Positions 35,337 through 43,924 of a stretch of DNA of 64,000 bases are shown piece after piece. The stretch spans positions 80,311 through 144,310 of the forward strand of contig JAEWMJ010000045.1 in assembly GCA_023393165.1 (NCBI GenBank), in the 5' to 3' direction. Made by a program: the position numbers and the translations under genes. The notes under the pieces are model-generated. The model searched no databases and was not told the DNA's origin. It saw nothing but the letters and a program-made list of their open reading frames with translations. Numbering within the stretch: position 1 is the first letter of the stretch; every line of letters starts with the position of its first letter. Source of the DNA: Bacillota bacterium. Lineage in GTDB: Bacteria > Bacillota > Clostridia > Christensenellales > Christensenellaceae.

Positions 35337-35376
35337 TGGGCCTGCAAATAAATTGTCGGCCCAGTTCATTTTTTTT
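35337..35376 (+). terminator. Probable rho-independent terminator
   Basis: TGGGCC (35337-35342) pairs with GGCCCA (35358-35363); an eight-T run follows at 35369-35376. The loop is long (15 bases), so it is weaker than the others. Confidence 0.6.
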
Positions 35377-35418
35377 GTTGTATAATGGAGAGAAAATATA
35401 CTGCTATAGAGGTGTTTT

Positions 35419-35802
35419 ATGAAACTGATCTATCAGCTTTGCGTCATACTTCTGATTTCATTTATCGGTGAAATTCTTCGGCTTTTGATTCCCCTCCCCG
35501 TACCGGCGAGCATCTACGGGCTTTTGATCATGTTGTTTTGCTTAAAAGTACGAATTATAAAACTGGATCACGTGAAAAAGGTCGGGTACTTTTTGATAGA
35601 GGTTATGCCGCTGATGTTTATACCGGCGGCGGTCGGGCTGATCGCGGCATGGAATGAGCTGTCGGACATCCTGCTTCCCGTTATTGTCATTATCCTTGCT
35701 ACAACGGTTATCGTCATGGCGGTAACGGGCAAAACGGCGCAGGCGATCCTTACGGGATCCGCAAGGGATGCGGCGGGAAAGGATAAGCGTGCTGCAAAAT
35801 GA
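35419..35802 (+). CDS. lrgA: CidA/LrgA family membrane protein
   Basis: A 127-residue holin-like protein with four hydrophobic segments: IYQLCVILLISFIGEILRLL, VPASIYGLLIMLFCL and two more towards residue 105. LrgA/CidA proteins affect murein hydrolase export, autolysis and, with LrgB, pyruvate or other by-product transport. Its stop overlaps the lrgB start (ATGA). Whether it is LrgA- or CidA-like cannot be decided from sequence alone. Confidence 0.87.
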   Translation: MKLIYQLCVILLISFIGEILRLLIPLPVPASIYGLLIMLFCLKVRIIKLDHVKKVGYFLIEVMPLMFIPAAVGLIAAWNELSDILLPVIVIILATTVIVMAVTGKTAQAILTGSARDAAGKDKRAAK

Positions 35803-36491
35803 AGGATGCTATTATGAGTTCGGCTTATTTCGGAGTCATCATCAGCGTGGCAGGCTATGCGCTGGGGGTTTTGCTAAAAAAGAAATTCAAACGGAGTTTT
35901 TTAAACCCGCTTTTAATCTCCATTGTTTTTGTGATCGGTATACTGCTGATTTTCAATATTGATTATGAAAGCTATAACCAGGGCGGAAAATATATTTCTT
36001 ATTTGCTGACTCCCGCCACGGTTTGCCTGGCAATACCGCTTTATCAGCAGTTGGAGCTTTTAAAAAAAAATAAAAAGGCGATTCTGCTGGGTATTCTGGC
36101 AGGCGTGCTCAGCAGCCTTGGAAGCGTTCTTGCCTTGTCTTACCTGTTCGGACTTACACATCAGCAATATGTGACGCTGCTTCCAAAATCTATTACCACA
36201 GCGATCGGGATCGGCGTATCCCATGAATTGGGCGGGATAGAAACCATTACTGTAGCGGTTATCATTGTAACCGGCGTTTTTGGAAACGTGATAGCGGAAG
36301 GCGTCTTAAGGCTGTTTAAAATTAAAGATCCGATTGCGGTCGGCCTCGCGATAGGCACTTCCGCACATGCTTTGGGTACAACAAAGGCATTTGAATTAGG
36401 TGAAATCCAGGGCGCCATGAGCAGTCTGTCCATTGTGGTCACCGGATTGATAACGGTAATCGGCGCATCGTTCTTTGCATATTTGCTGTAG
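35799..36491 (+). CDS. lrgB: LrgB family membrane protein
   Basis: A 230-residue partner of LrgA/CidA with about six hydrophobic segments and the family signatures LLTPATVCLAIPLYQQ, LLPKSITTAIGIGVS and GTSAHALGTTKAFELGE. ATG 35799 overlaps the lrgA stop; ATG 35814 is an alternative start. The pair stands alone, between terminators, without a LytSR-type regulator next to it. Confidence 0.93.
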   Translation: MKDAIMSSAYFGVIISVAGYALGVLLKKKFKRSFLNPLLISIVFVIGILLIFNIDYESYNQGGKYISYLLTPATVCLAIPLYQQLELLKKNKKAILLGILAGVLSSLGSVLALSYLFGLTHQQYVTLLPKSITTAIGIGVSHELGGIETITVAVIIVTGVFGNVIAEGVLRLFKIKDPIAVGLAIGTSAHALGTTKAFELGEIQGAMSSLSIVVTGLITVIGASFFAYLL

Positions 36492-36503
36492 CGGATAAAA
36501 AGC

Positions 36504-36527
36504 GCGGCCGTCTTATCGGCCGCATTT
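36504..36527. terminator. Terminator between converging lrgB and the inhibitor gene
   Basis: GCGGCCG (36504-36510) / CGGCCGC (36517-36523), followed by ATTTT. It sits between two convergent genes and may serve both, though a T-run is clear only on the plus strand. Confidence 0.7.
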
Positions 36528-36532
36528 TGATA

Positions 36533-36940
36533 TTATGATATTAACTGTTCTTTTACAGAGGCGATCTTTCCATCCTGTCCTACCGTGATCTCAAATTTTT
36601 TTGTCTGGTCCGCCTTTTCACCGCCGCTCCATTGCTGCCCAAGTTCAAAAGTTACAACGGCTGTTCCCGGACTGTTCGCCTGGAAGACATATCTGTGGAC
36701 GCCTCCGGCCCCATCAAGGTTTTTATCTCCTGTCTGCTTGTAAGAATCGTCCTTCAGGCTTACGATATTTTCATTATCGATCGATACCGCCCATGTATAA
36801 CCTGTTGTCGGGCTCTCTTCCAGTACAACGGACGCTGTTTTGTCCTGAAAAGTAATTCCCGGCTGATCCGTGCCCGAAGAACATGCCGACAGCCCAATAA
36901 CCAGCAATACTGAGATAAGAATTAAGATTTTTTTAAACAT
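36533..36940 (-). CDS. Chagasin-type protease inhibitor (I42) lipoprotein
   Basis: A 135-residue lipoprotein (signal ending LSACSS, Cys20). The mature part carries the I42 inhibitor loops: SPTTGYTW, GAGGVHRYVF and the C-terminal strand. Chagasin-like proteins block papain-family cysteine proteases by inserting three loops in the active site. Being surface-anchored, it would protect cell-envelope proteins or inhibit foreign proteases. It has ribosome binding site AAGGAG upstream and is transcribed convergently with lrgB. Confidence 0.85.
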   Translation of the reverse strand: MFKKILILISVLLVIGLSACSSGTDQPGITFQDKTASVVLEESPTTGYTWAVSIDNENIVSLKDDSYKQTGDKNLDGAGGVHRYVFQANSPGTAVVTFELGQQWSGGEKADQTKKFEITVGQDGKIASVKEQLIS

Positions 36941-37122
36941 AACAGCTTTTTCTCCTTCTTGTTGGAACTTATTGAAATAAAATACGTCTTATTATATCAT
37001 ACAGTATTTACCGGTAAATTCCAATTGATTTCCTAAGTTTTACATACTATACTTTGATTGTTCATTGGGAATAACAGGCGGTATAAGACTTAGACCGCTA
37101 TTAGACGCGGCGCAATAATAAA

Positions 37123-37151
37123 TTGACTTTTGATAAAAGAAGATGTACTAT
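37123..37151 (+). promoter_or_regulatory. Promoter of the LCP gene
   Basis: TTGACT (37123-37128), 17-bp spacer, TACTAT (37146-37151). The leader to TTG 37197 is short and carries GGGGGAA. Confidence 0.7.
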
Positions 37152-37196
37152 TTATTATCAGTTGTTAATAAACGACAAAATTGGGGGAATTAAAAC

Positions 37197-38267
37197 TTGA
37201 GTACGCAAAAAACAGGAGTAAATAAAAAGCCGGCTGTGAAAACGAAAAAAACAGTCAGAATACTGGTTCTTTTTTTAGTCGTTTTGATTGCACTGGCCGG
37301 CGTTGTTGTTTATGCAATTTATAATCAATACCAGAGCATTTCTAAAAACCCGCTGGCTGCGTTCGACAATTCTGAAAAGGAAGCGGAAGCAGCTATGCCG
37401 GACAGCATTGAAGGCGCAAAGGAACAAAATAAAAACGATATCACGTATAACGGCGTTAAATATACTCCAAACAAAAATGTGATCAATATATTGCTTCTTG
37501 GCATCGACTGGGATGAAACACGCACGGATATGGGCTGGAGAAGCGATATGAACATGTTGTGTACCGTTGATTTTGAGAAAAACACAATGACAATGACTTC
37601 CATACCCCGTGATACCCGCGCGAACGTTTATCATGTGGACGAAAACGGCAAGATAACAAAATCCGGCCTGGATAAGATCAACGCGGCCTATTCCTACGGA
37701 CGCGGACCCGATCAGTACGGACCGCAAAACGCCATGAGGTGCATCAGTGAATTTTTGTCCATTGACGGGCAGTATTATGTACCTATCGATTATTACATTT
37801 CCATCGACCTTGCAGGCGTGCCCAAATTCGCCAGCGCTCTCGGAGGAATCAAACTGACGCTGGACGTTGATTTCCCGGGTATTGGCAATAAGGGCGACGA
37901 GGTGCTGTTGGACGAGGAAAATTCAAGGGCGTACCTGGAAAACAGAAAACAGGTTGGAGGCGAACTGAACCGCGTTTCGCATGAACAGCAATACCTGATT
38001 GCCGTAGCCAAAAAAATCAAGGATAAAGGCGCGGTGGAATCCGCTCCGTCGCTGTATACTTCATTTTTGAAATTTATGCACACAAACTTATCTCTGGATC
38101 AGATCGTAGCGTTTGCCAAAGTCCTGGACAACATGAATATGGACAATATGACGCTGCAAACGATTGGTGGAGATTTCGATTATATCGACAGCCTGTCTTT
38201 CTTCATCCCGGACATGAATGATGTGGAAAGCAAGATCGTTCAGGCGATGTATACACCTGTCAGCTGA
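37197..38267 (+). CDS. LytR-CpsA-Psr family cell-wall ligase
   Basis: A 356-residue membrane-anchored enzyme of the LCP family, which attaches teichoic-acid-like or capsular polymers to peptidoglycan using polyprenyl-pyrophosphate intermediates. One N-terminal transmembrane helix (about 22-42) is followed by the LCP domain, with NILLLGIDWDETRTD, WRSDMNMLCTVD and the catalytic-site-like SIPRDTRANVY. It starts at TTG 37197 after GGGGGAATTAAAAC. It is a single-gene unit closed by a good terminator. Confidence 0.93.
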   Translation: MSTQKTGVNKKPAVKTKKTVRILVLFLVVLIALAGVVVYAIYNQYQSISKNPLAAFDNSEKEAEAAMPDSIEGAKEQNKNDITYNGVKYTPNKNVINILLLGIDWDETRTDMGWRSDMNMLCTVDFEKNTMTMTSIPRDTRANVYHVDENGKITKSGLDKINAAYSYGRGPDQYGPQNAMRCISEFLSIDGQYYVPIDYYISIDLAGVPKFASALGGIKLTLDVDFPGIGNKGDEVLLDEENSRAYLENRKQVGGELNRVSHEQQYLIAVAKKIKDKGAVESAPSLYTSFLKFMHTNLSLDQIVAFAKVLDNMNMDNMTLQTIGGDFDYIDSLSFFIPDMNDVESKIVQAMYTPVS

Positions 38268-38288
38268 AAAATATAAAACAGCTCATCG

Positions 38289-38317
38289 CCCGCAGGCAAA
38301 AGCCCTGCGGGTTTTTT
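38289..38317 (+). terminator. Rho-independent terminator
   Basis: CCCGCAGG (38289-38296) / CCTGCGGG (38304-38311), then six T residues. Confidence 0.9.
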
Positions 38318-38446
38318 GTTTTGAAAAATCTTCATAAAATCTTAAGTTTTTTCGCCGCCCGATCTTCATAATAGCCTTATATAGTGTAGGAAAAAGGAAA
38401 GGAGGGTATGATATAATGATTTTGTATTGTATCGGAGGTAAAAAGT

Positions 38447-39139
38447 ATGAAGATACTGGTGTGCGACGATGAAAAGGAAATAGTGGACGCAATAGAGGTC
38501 TATCTGCTCAATGAAGGATATCAGGTGGCCAAAGCTTGCGACGGCAGGCAGGCGCTTGAGTGCCTGGAAAATGAAGAAATACATCTGGTGATCATGGACA
38601 TCATGATGCCCGGGATGGACGGAATACGCGCGGTAATGAACCTGCGGGAGTTAAGCAATATACCGGTAATCATGCTGTCTGCCAAAACAGAAGATCACGA
38701 TAAAATACTGGGCCTCAACGCAGGGGCGGACGATTATCTTGCCAAGCCTTTTAATCCGCTGGAATTGCTGGCGCGCGTGAAATCCCAGCTCAGGCGATTT
38801 ACGGTGCTGGGAAGCATGGAAACCGTTCAGGACGTATGGTCCACGGGGGGACTTGTGCTGGATGATTCCAGAAAGCAGGTCATGGTAGATGGAGAGGTCG
38901 TGAAATTGACTCCGAATGAATACAAAATTCTAAAATATCTGATGCAGAATATGGGCAGCGTATTATCAACCACGCAAATATATGAAAGTGTATGGGACGA
39001 AAAGGCAATGGGTATAGAAAATACCGTTGCGGTCCATATCCGCCATATACGGGAAAAGATAGAAATCAACCCAAAAGATCCAAAATATTTGAAGGTGGTG
39101 TGGGGAATTGGATACACAATTGAAAAAAACAAGGTATAG
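38447..39139 (+). CDS. OmpR/PhoB-family response regulator
   Basis: A 230-residue regulator with a receiver domain (phospho-acceptor Asp51 in IMDIMMPGMDG, Lys in LAKPF near residue 101) and a winged-helix DNA-binding domain (about 130-228, LTPNEYKILKYLMQN and VRHIREKIE-like VHIRHIREKIE). It forms a two-component system with the overlapping histidine kinase gene. It resembles VanR-like and clostridial envelope-stress regulators. It has a strong ribosome binding site. Confidence 0.95.
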   Translation: MKILVCDDEKEIVDAIEVYLLNEGYQVAKACDGRQALECLENEEIHLVIMDIMMPGMDGIRAVMNLRELSNIPVIMLSAKTEDHDKILGLNAGADDYLAKPFNPLELLARVKSQLRRFTVLGSMETVQDVWSTGGLVLDDSRKQVMVDGEVVKLTPNEYKILKYLMQNMGSVLSTTQIYESVWDEKAMGIENTVAVHIRHIREKIEINPKDPKYLKVVWGIGYTIEKNKV

Positions 39140-41237
39140 CTTAGGCTTTAAAATAACTGCATGGATAGTTTGTATCGTAGGAATGTGCGTTGCTGCATGG
39201 GCGGCGACCGACTTGTTTGACAACGGATGGGCGGAAGGGGATTACCTTTCAAGCAGCGGATACGAAAACAGCATGCAGCGCAGCCTGGATAACGTCTACC
39301 GCGCGTTTTACGGCGACCAAAGCTCCATGCAGGCAACAATAACAAACGTCACTTCCGACCTGGAGAGTGAGAGGATGGATAGAATTTCATCTCTGGCGCA
39401 GGGCAGTTCCCAGGATACTGCGGCACTGATCGATGCGGTCAACAAGCTATACGACCAGAAGGTGCAGGACGCAAAAAATTCAGTTATACAGGAATATACG
39501 GAGGAACAGTCCCAGAGTAAATCCGCGCTTGACAGCAGAAAGGATTTGCTGTATGCGGTCGAGGAAAACGGCAATATCCTATATACAAACGTGAGCGGTG
39601 AAGATCCGCTCGCCTATTTAAAAAGCCTTACAACATTTACGCAGGAAACCAATTATCAGATCGACGCCGGGCCTGTGGCAACCGCGGCGGAAGAAACGGT
39701 TTCCGGCGCAACGGATGAAAAGCCGTCCGTTTCAACGGTTCAGCCTTCCTATGAAGGGACATTGGGGAAAACCGTGACCGTATCGGCTGCCATGCCTCAG
39801 GATGTTTTTGAACAAAACCAAACCCAGTACCTGAATATGGCTCAGAAAAACGGTCAGCTGATTTGGTGGCTGGTAGCCGGGTTAAGTACGTTTGCAGCCG
39901 GCTTTGCATGGCTGATGTATGCGGCGGGCAGGAAGCCCACGGGCGGTGAAGTGCAGGTAGGGTGGAGCGACGGGATCCCGCTGGATGTAGGTTTCCTTTT
40001 GATGATTGGAACACTATTTATCTCGGTGGCACTGGTGGCCGGTCCGTCAGATATTAACCCCGGCAGTTATTTTTCAACCGTCTATATCTGCATCATGGCT
40101 GCTATGGCTGTCTCGGCCTGGAACATGTGGTTTATTTCCCTTGCCAAAAGGATCAAACGAGGGGATTCCGGCCAATATACGGCGTTTTACATGCTGTTCG
40201 GCAGGCTTCACAAACTGTACCGGGAAAGCGGCGCCACTGCAAAGATTATTTGGCTGGCGGTACTTTGGATGCTTTGCGCGCTTGTAAGCGCGGGGCTTTT
40301 TGTAGCGGGCTTTTATATCTATTCGGAGTTGGCCTCCATTATCGGCTTTATACTAATGCTTGTATTTGCGGGCCTGCTTTTCAGATTCTTATATCAAAAG
40401 ACAGCCGCGGTAAATAGAATCATTCAGGGTTTAAAATGGATTCAGGAAGGAAATCTGGATTATACCATCGCTCCGGCCGGAGGGCCCGAACTGGAAAAGA
40501 TCGCGGACGGGATAAACCATATTGCGGACGGCTTTCATTCGGCCGTAAAAAAAGAAGTGCGCTCGGAGCGGATGAAAACAGAATTGATCACCAATATATC
40601 GCACGACCTGAAAACGCCTTTAACGTCCATCATCGCATATATAGATCTTCTGAAAAAAGAAGAACTGCACGGAGAAAACGCCCAAAAGTATCTGGAAGTC
40701 CTGGAACTGAAATCAAACAGGCTCAAGGTGCTGACGGAAGATCTTTTTGAAGCGGCCAAAGCGTCCAGCGGAGATATCGCCGTCAATATGGACAAAATCG
40801 AACTGGTTCAGTTTATGCAGCAGGTTCTTGGAGAGATGAGCGACAAGATCCAAAAATCCGGACTGATTTTTGTAAACGACATACCGGATGACAAACTGTA
40901 TGTCTGCGCGGACGGGAAACTGCTGTGGCGCGTTATGGGAAATGTTCTGGATAATGTACTAAAATACGCTCTTGAGGGTTCCAGGGTATACATTGACGTG
41001 AAAAAAACATTGAAATCCATACTGATCACCGTTAAAAATATTTCCAGAGACGCGCTCAATATACCCGAAGAGGAACTTATGGAGCGGTTCAGACGGGGGG
41101 ATGTTTCCCGGCACACCGAAGGCAGCGGGCTTGGACTTTCCATTGCCAGGGACCTGATGCAGATCATGGGCTGCGGATTCGAAATTGAAATAGACGGAGA
41201 CCTGTTCAAGGTAATCATGAGGCTGAACGAGGCATAA
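39108..41237 (+). CDS. Membrane sensor histidine kinase
   Basis: A 709-residue kinase, cognate to the preceding regulator, whose gene it overlaps by 32 bp (TTG 39108; TTG 39120 is an alternative). There is one N-terminal membrane helix, an extracytoplasmic region (about 35-240) and then about six more hydrophobic segments (250-440), an unusually membrane-rich module. A HAMP-like linker follows, then HisKA with His499 in TNISHDLKTPLTSI, and an HATPase domain with the N-box NVLDNVLKYAL and GSGLGLSIA. The signal is unknown. Confidence 0.93.
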   Translation: MDTQLKKTRYSLGFKITAWIVCIVGMCVAAWAATDLFDNGWAEGDYLSSSGYENSMQRSLDNVYRAFYGDQSSMQATITNVTSDLESERMDRISSLAQGSSQDTAALIDAVNKLYDQKVQDAKNSVIQEYTEEQSQSKSALDSRKDLLYAVEENGNILYTNVSGEDPLAYLKSLTTFTQETNYQIDAGPVATAAEETVSGATDEKPSVSTVQPSYEGTLGKTVTVSAAMPQDVFEQNQTQYLNMAQKNGQLIWWLVAGLSTFAAGFAWLMYAAGRKPTGGEVQVGWSDGIPLDVGFLLMIGTLFISVALVAGPSDINPGSYFSTVYICIMAAMAVSAWNMWFISLAKRIKRGDSGQYTAFYMLFGRLHKLYRESGATAKIIWLAVLWMLCALVSAGLFVAGFYIYSELASIIGFILMLVFAGLLFRFLYQKTAAVNRIIQGLKWIQEGNLDYTIAPAGGPELEKIADGINHIADGFHSAVKKEVRSERMKTELITNISHDLKTPLTSIIAYIDLLKKEELHGENAQKYLEVLELKSNRLKVLTEDLFEAAKASSGDIAVNMDKIELVQFMQQVLGEMSDKIQKSGLIFVNDIPDDKLYVCADGKLLWRVMGNVLDNVLKYALEGSRVYIDVKKTLKSILITVKNISRDALNIPEEELMERFRRGDVSRHTEGSGLGLSIARDLMQIMGCGFEIEIDGDLFKVIMRLNEA

Positions 41238-41314
41238 AAACTTTTTAATGAGAAGAAAGCTATCTGTTGCACGCGCAAGGAAACATCTGCACTTCTTAAG
41301 GAAAGGATATTTTC

Positions 41315-41896
41315 GTGGCAAAGAAATTTATATTAATGATATTGGCATGCTATATCATCTTTTCTGTGACTGGCTGCAGACAAACTGTAAACAGGCAGGA
41401 AAATGTGGGGGTCAGTACTGAAGGCAATGAACTGTCAATAAAAATTGACAGTATTGGAGCAACTTCAACTTATGGCTATTCATTAATTTTTACTGAAGAA
41501 AACGGAAAGATAAAAGCAAAATTCAGCTGTACAAATGGTCGTGGTTTTGAGCAGGAGATTAACAAATTGAATAAGGGAGACATTATTGATCTTTCGATTG
41601 ATATTGGCAAAGCTGACGGCAAAACGGATTTGATTATTATTCAAAATGATAATGTTATTGAAAGCTATACTTTAGCGGAAGCGAAAACAATCCATAAAAC
41701 CATTGCCGTTGATCCGGGCAGATATACTCTTAAATTCACGCTGAATAATGCAGAATTAACAGCGGGGATCAAATATAAATTCAATGGCACCGATTCGATA
41801 GCTCCGGAACACTTTAAACCTGAAGCAAATCAGGAATTGCGGCTTTCGGATAGAAATATCCGGAAGCCTGCCAGAAGCGATTATGTGTCTGAATGA
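41315..41896 (+). CDS. Uncharacterised lipoprotein
   Basis: A 193-residue protein with a lipoprotein signal ending SVTGC (Cys21). The mature part is beta-rich, with no family I recognise. It starts at GTG 41315 after AAGGAAAGG. It lies 77 bp after the sensor kinase and may be part of its regulon; a terminator follows at once. Confidence 0.75.
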   Translation: MAKKFILMILACYIIFSVTGCRQTVNRQENVGVSTEGNELSIKIDSIGATSTYGYSLIFTEENGKIKAKFSCTNGRGFEQEINKLNKGDIIDLSIDIGKADGKTDLIIIQNDNVIESYTLAEAKTIHKTIAVDPGRYTLKFTLNNAELTAGIKYKFNGTDSIAPEHFKPEANQELRLSDRNIRKPARSDYVSE

Positions 41897-41922
41897 CCAC
41901 AGATCAATATTTTACTGAAAAA

Positions 41923-41957
41923 AGCGCTTCCTGCCAAAAAGGGAAGCGCTGAATTTT
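41923..41957 (+). terminator. Rho-independent terminator
   Basis: AGCGCTTCC (41923-41931) / GGAAGCGCT (41942-41950), followed by GAATTTT. Confidence 0.75.
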
Positions 41958-41980
41958 GTACACCTACAAGGAAAGCGATC

Positions 41981-42562
41981 ATGTATTTTTTCTCACATTT
42001 ATATATATCAAGGGTATTATACCGTAATTTTAAAAAGGAAGTAAATTTAAGCAAATTGGCGTTTGCCTACGGAAACGTAAAGCCCGACCTGCCCCCGGCA
42101 TGTTTCAGGGACAAGCATACCATGGACAACTATCTGTTCATTGTATACGACAAGGCAAACCAGCTGTTAAGCAGCGATCCGGATGTAAAAGAGTTCTCCG
42201 TGATACTGGGAGAATTATGCCATTTTGTATGTGATTTTTTCTGCTATTACCATCTGAACGACCGGTTGTATAAAAAGATGCTTTCGCATTTTTTCTACGA
42301 GATCCGTCTTCATTTAAAGCTGTGCGCATACCGTTTTGGGAATAAAATCCGTATGCCCGAGGCAAGGACGCCTCAAAAGGGACTGGCGCATATTATTTTC
42401 GAGATGCGCAGGGAATACTTTTCGAATCCCAGGAGCATAAAAAAAGATATTGATTTTGCCTTTCGCGCGGCGTTCACAATATTTAAGAGGATAATTTATT
42501 TAAAGGAATATGCCCCGGGTTACGCCTGGCAGGCCGGGGTCAAAAAGATCTTTCCCGCCTGA
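41981..42562 (+). CDS. Zinc-dependent phospholipase C-like protein
   Basis: A 193-residue helical protein of the zn_dep_PLPC type: His in FFSHLYISRVLYR, Asp and His in FAYGNVKPDL and RDKHTMDNY, and the metal-binding helix ELCHFVCDFFCYYH. In this group the conserved His and Asp residues bind zinc. There is no signal peptide, so it probably acts in the cytoplasm, unlike secreted phospholipase C toxins. The substrate is unknown. Confidence 0.8.
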   Translation: MYFFSHLYISRVLYRNFKKEVNLSKLAFAYGNVKPDLPPACFRDKHTMDNYLFIVYDKANQLLSSDPDVKEFSVILGELCHFVCDFFCYYHLNDRLYKKMLSHFFYEIRLHLKLCAYRFGNKIRMPEARTPQKGLAHIIFEMRREYFSNPRSIKKDIDFAFRAAFTIFKRIIYLKEYAPGYAWQAGVKKIFPA

Positions 42563-42659
42563 ACTTATATGCACGGACTTATATATAATAGCTTTAGGAG
42601 GGCTGCCTTTTATCAAAACCCGCAACGGACGGCATAGAATTAATTTCGTTGAAATTTGT

Positions 42660-42688
42660 TTGAATAATCACAATTGGTCTGATATAAT
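42660..42688 (+). promoter_or_regulatory. Promoter of metK
   Basis: TTGAAT (42660-42665), 17-bp spacer, TATAAT (42683-42688). The leader is only about 55 bases and shows no SAM riboswitch. Confidence 0.78.
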
Positions 42689-42748
42689 AGGTAAGTCTAA
42701 ATTATAATTTACTTTGGCTATTTTTATAGGTATTTGGAGGTTTAATAA

Positions 42749-43924
42749 ATGAGAAGGCTATTTACATCAGAATCCGTGACGGAAGGGCATCCGGATAAAA
42801 TTTGCGATCAGATTTCGGATGCGGTATTGGACGCGCTCTTGGCGCAGGATCCAATGTCCCGCGTTGCCTGCGAGACAGCCGTAACGACCGGACTGGTATT
42901 GGTGATGGGTGAAATCACCACTTCCGCTTATGTGGATATACCCAAAATCGTTCGTGAAACAATCAACGAAATTGGATTTAATAAAGGCGATTATATGTTT
43001 GATGGATCGACCTGCGCTGTTGTAACGTCTATTGACGAACAGTCCGCCGATATTGCAATGGGCGTGAATCATTCACTCGAATCCAAGGAACAGAAAAGCA
43101 GCTCGGAGGACGCCGGCGCCGGCGACCAGGGAATGATGTTTGGATATGCCTGCAACGAAACCGATTCCTATATGCCTATGCCTATATATCTGGCGCATGC
43201 TCTATCAAAGAAGCTGTCGTCGGTCAGAAAACAGGGCGCATTAAAATATCTGCGTCCGGATGGAAAGACCCAGGTGACGGTCGAATATGATGATAACGGC
43301 AAGCCCATGCGCGTGGACACCGTTGTGGTATCTACACAGCACGACCCGGATGTAACGCAGGCGCAGATACGGGAGGATATCGTCAAACATGTGATCAATC
43401 CGGTCATTCCGGCTAATATGCTTGACGGCGAAACAAGATTCTTTATCAATCCGACCGGCAGATTTGTGATCGGCGGACCTCACGGAGATTCCGGCCTGAC
43501 CGGAAGAAAGATCATTGTAGATACCTACGGCGGCATGGGGCGTCATGGCGGCGGCGCATTTTCGGGAAAAGATCCGACCAAGGTGGACAGAAGCGCCGCG
43601 TACGCTGCGAGGCACGTGGCAAAGAATATCGTAGCGGCGGGCCTTGCGGAACGCTGCGAAATTGAACTTGCTTACGCGATCGGCGTAGCGCAGCCGGTAT
43701 CCATATTTGTGGAGACGTTTGGAACAGGTAAGATGGAAGATTCCAAGATCGCTGAACTGGTTGTAAAACATTTTGACCTGCGGCCTTCGGCAATCATTGA
43801 AAAATTAAAATTAAGAAATCCGATATACAGACAAACTGCTGCTTACGGACATTTCGGCAGAAACGACCTGGATCTGCCCTGGGAGCGGTTGGATATGGTT
43901 GAGGTGTTGAAACAGGAGCTTTAA
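42749..43924 (+). CDS. metK: S-adenosylmethionine synthetase
   Basis: Makes S-adenosylmethionine from ATP and methionine in the cytoplasm. The 391 residues carry all signature motifs: TEGHPDKICDQISDA at the N-terminus, the GAGDQG hexapeptide (about residue 125) and the phosphate loop GGGAFSGKD (about 268). The length is normal. It starts at ATG 42749 after GGAGG. The stop overlaps the start of the helicase gene (TAATG), so the two form an operon. Confidence 0.98.
   Translation: MRRLFTSESVTEGHPDKICDQISDAVLDALLAQDPMSRVACETAVTTGLVLVMGEITTSAYVDIPKIVRETINEIGFNKGDYMFDGSTCAVVTSIDEQSADIAMGVNHSLESKEQKSSSEDAGAGDQGMMFGYACNETDSYMPMPIYLAHALSKKLSSVRKQGALKYLRPDGKTQVTVEYDDNGKPMRVDTVVVSTQHDPDVTQAQIREDIVKHVINPVIPANMLDGETRFFINPTGRFVIGGPHGDSGLTGRKIIVDTYGGMGRHGGGAFSGKDPTKVDRSAAYAARHVAKNIVAAGLAERCEIELAYAIGVAQPVSIFVETFGTGKMEDSKIAELVVKHFDLRPSAIIEKLKLRNPIYRQTAAYGHFGRNDLDLPWERLDMVEVLKQEL

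Noticed and set aside
42563..42748. SAM riboswitch before metK
   Set aside because: The leader after the TATAAT box is only about 55 bases and shows none of the expected helices or a terminator.
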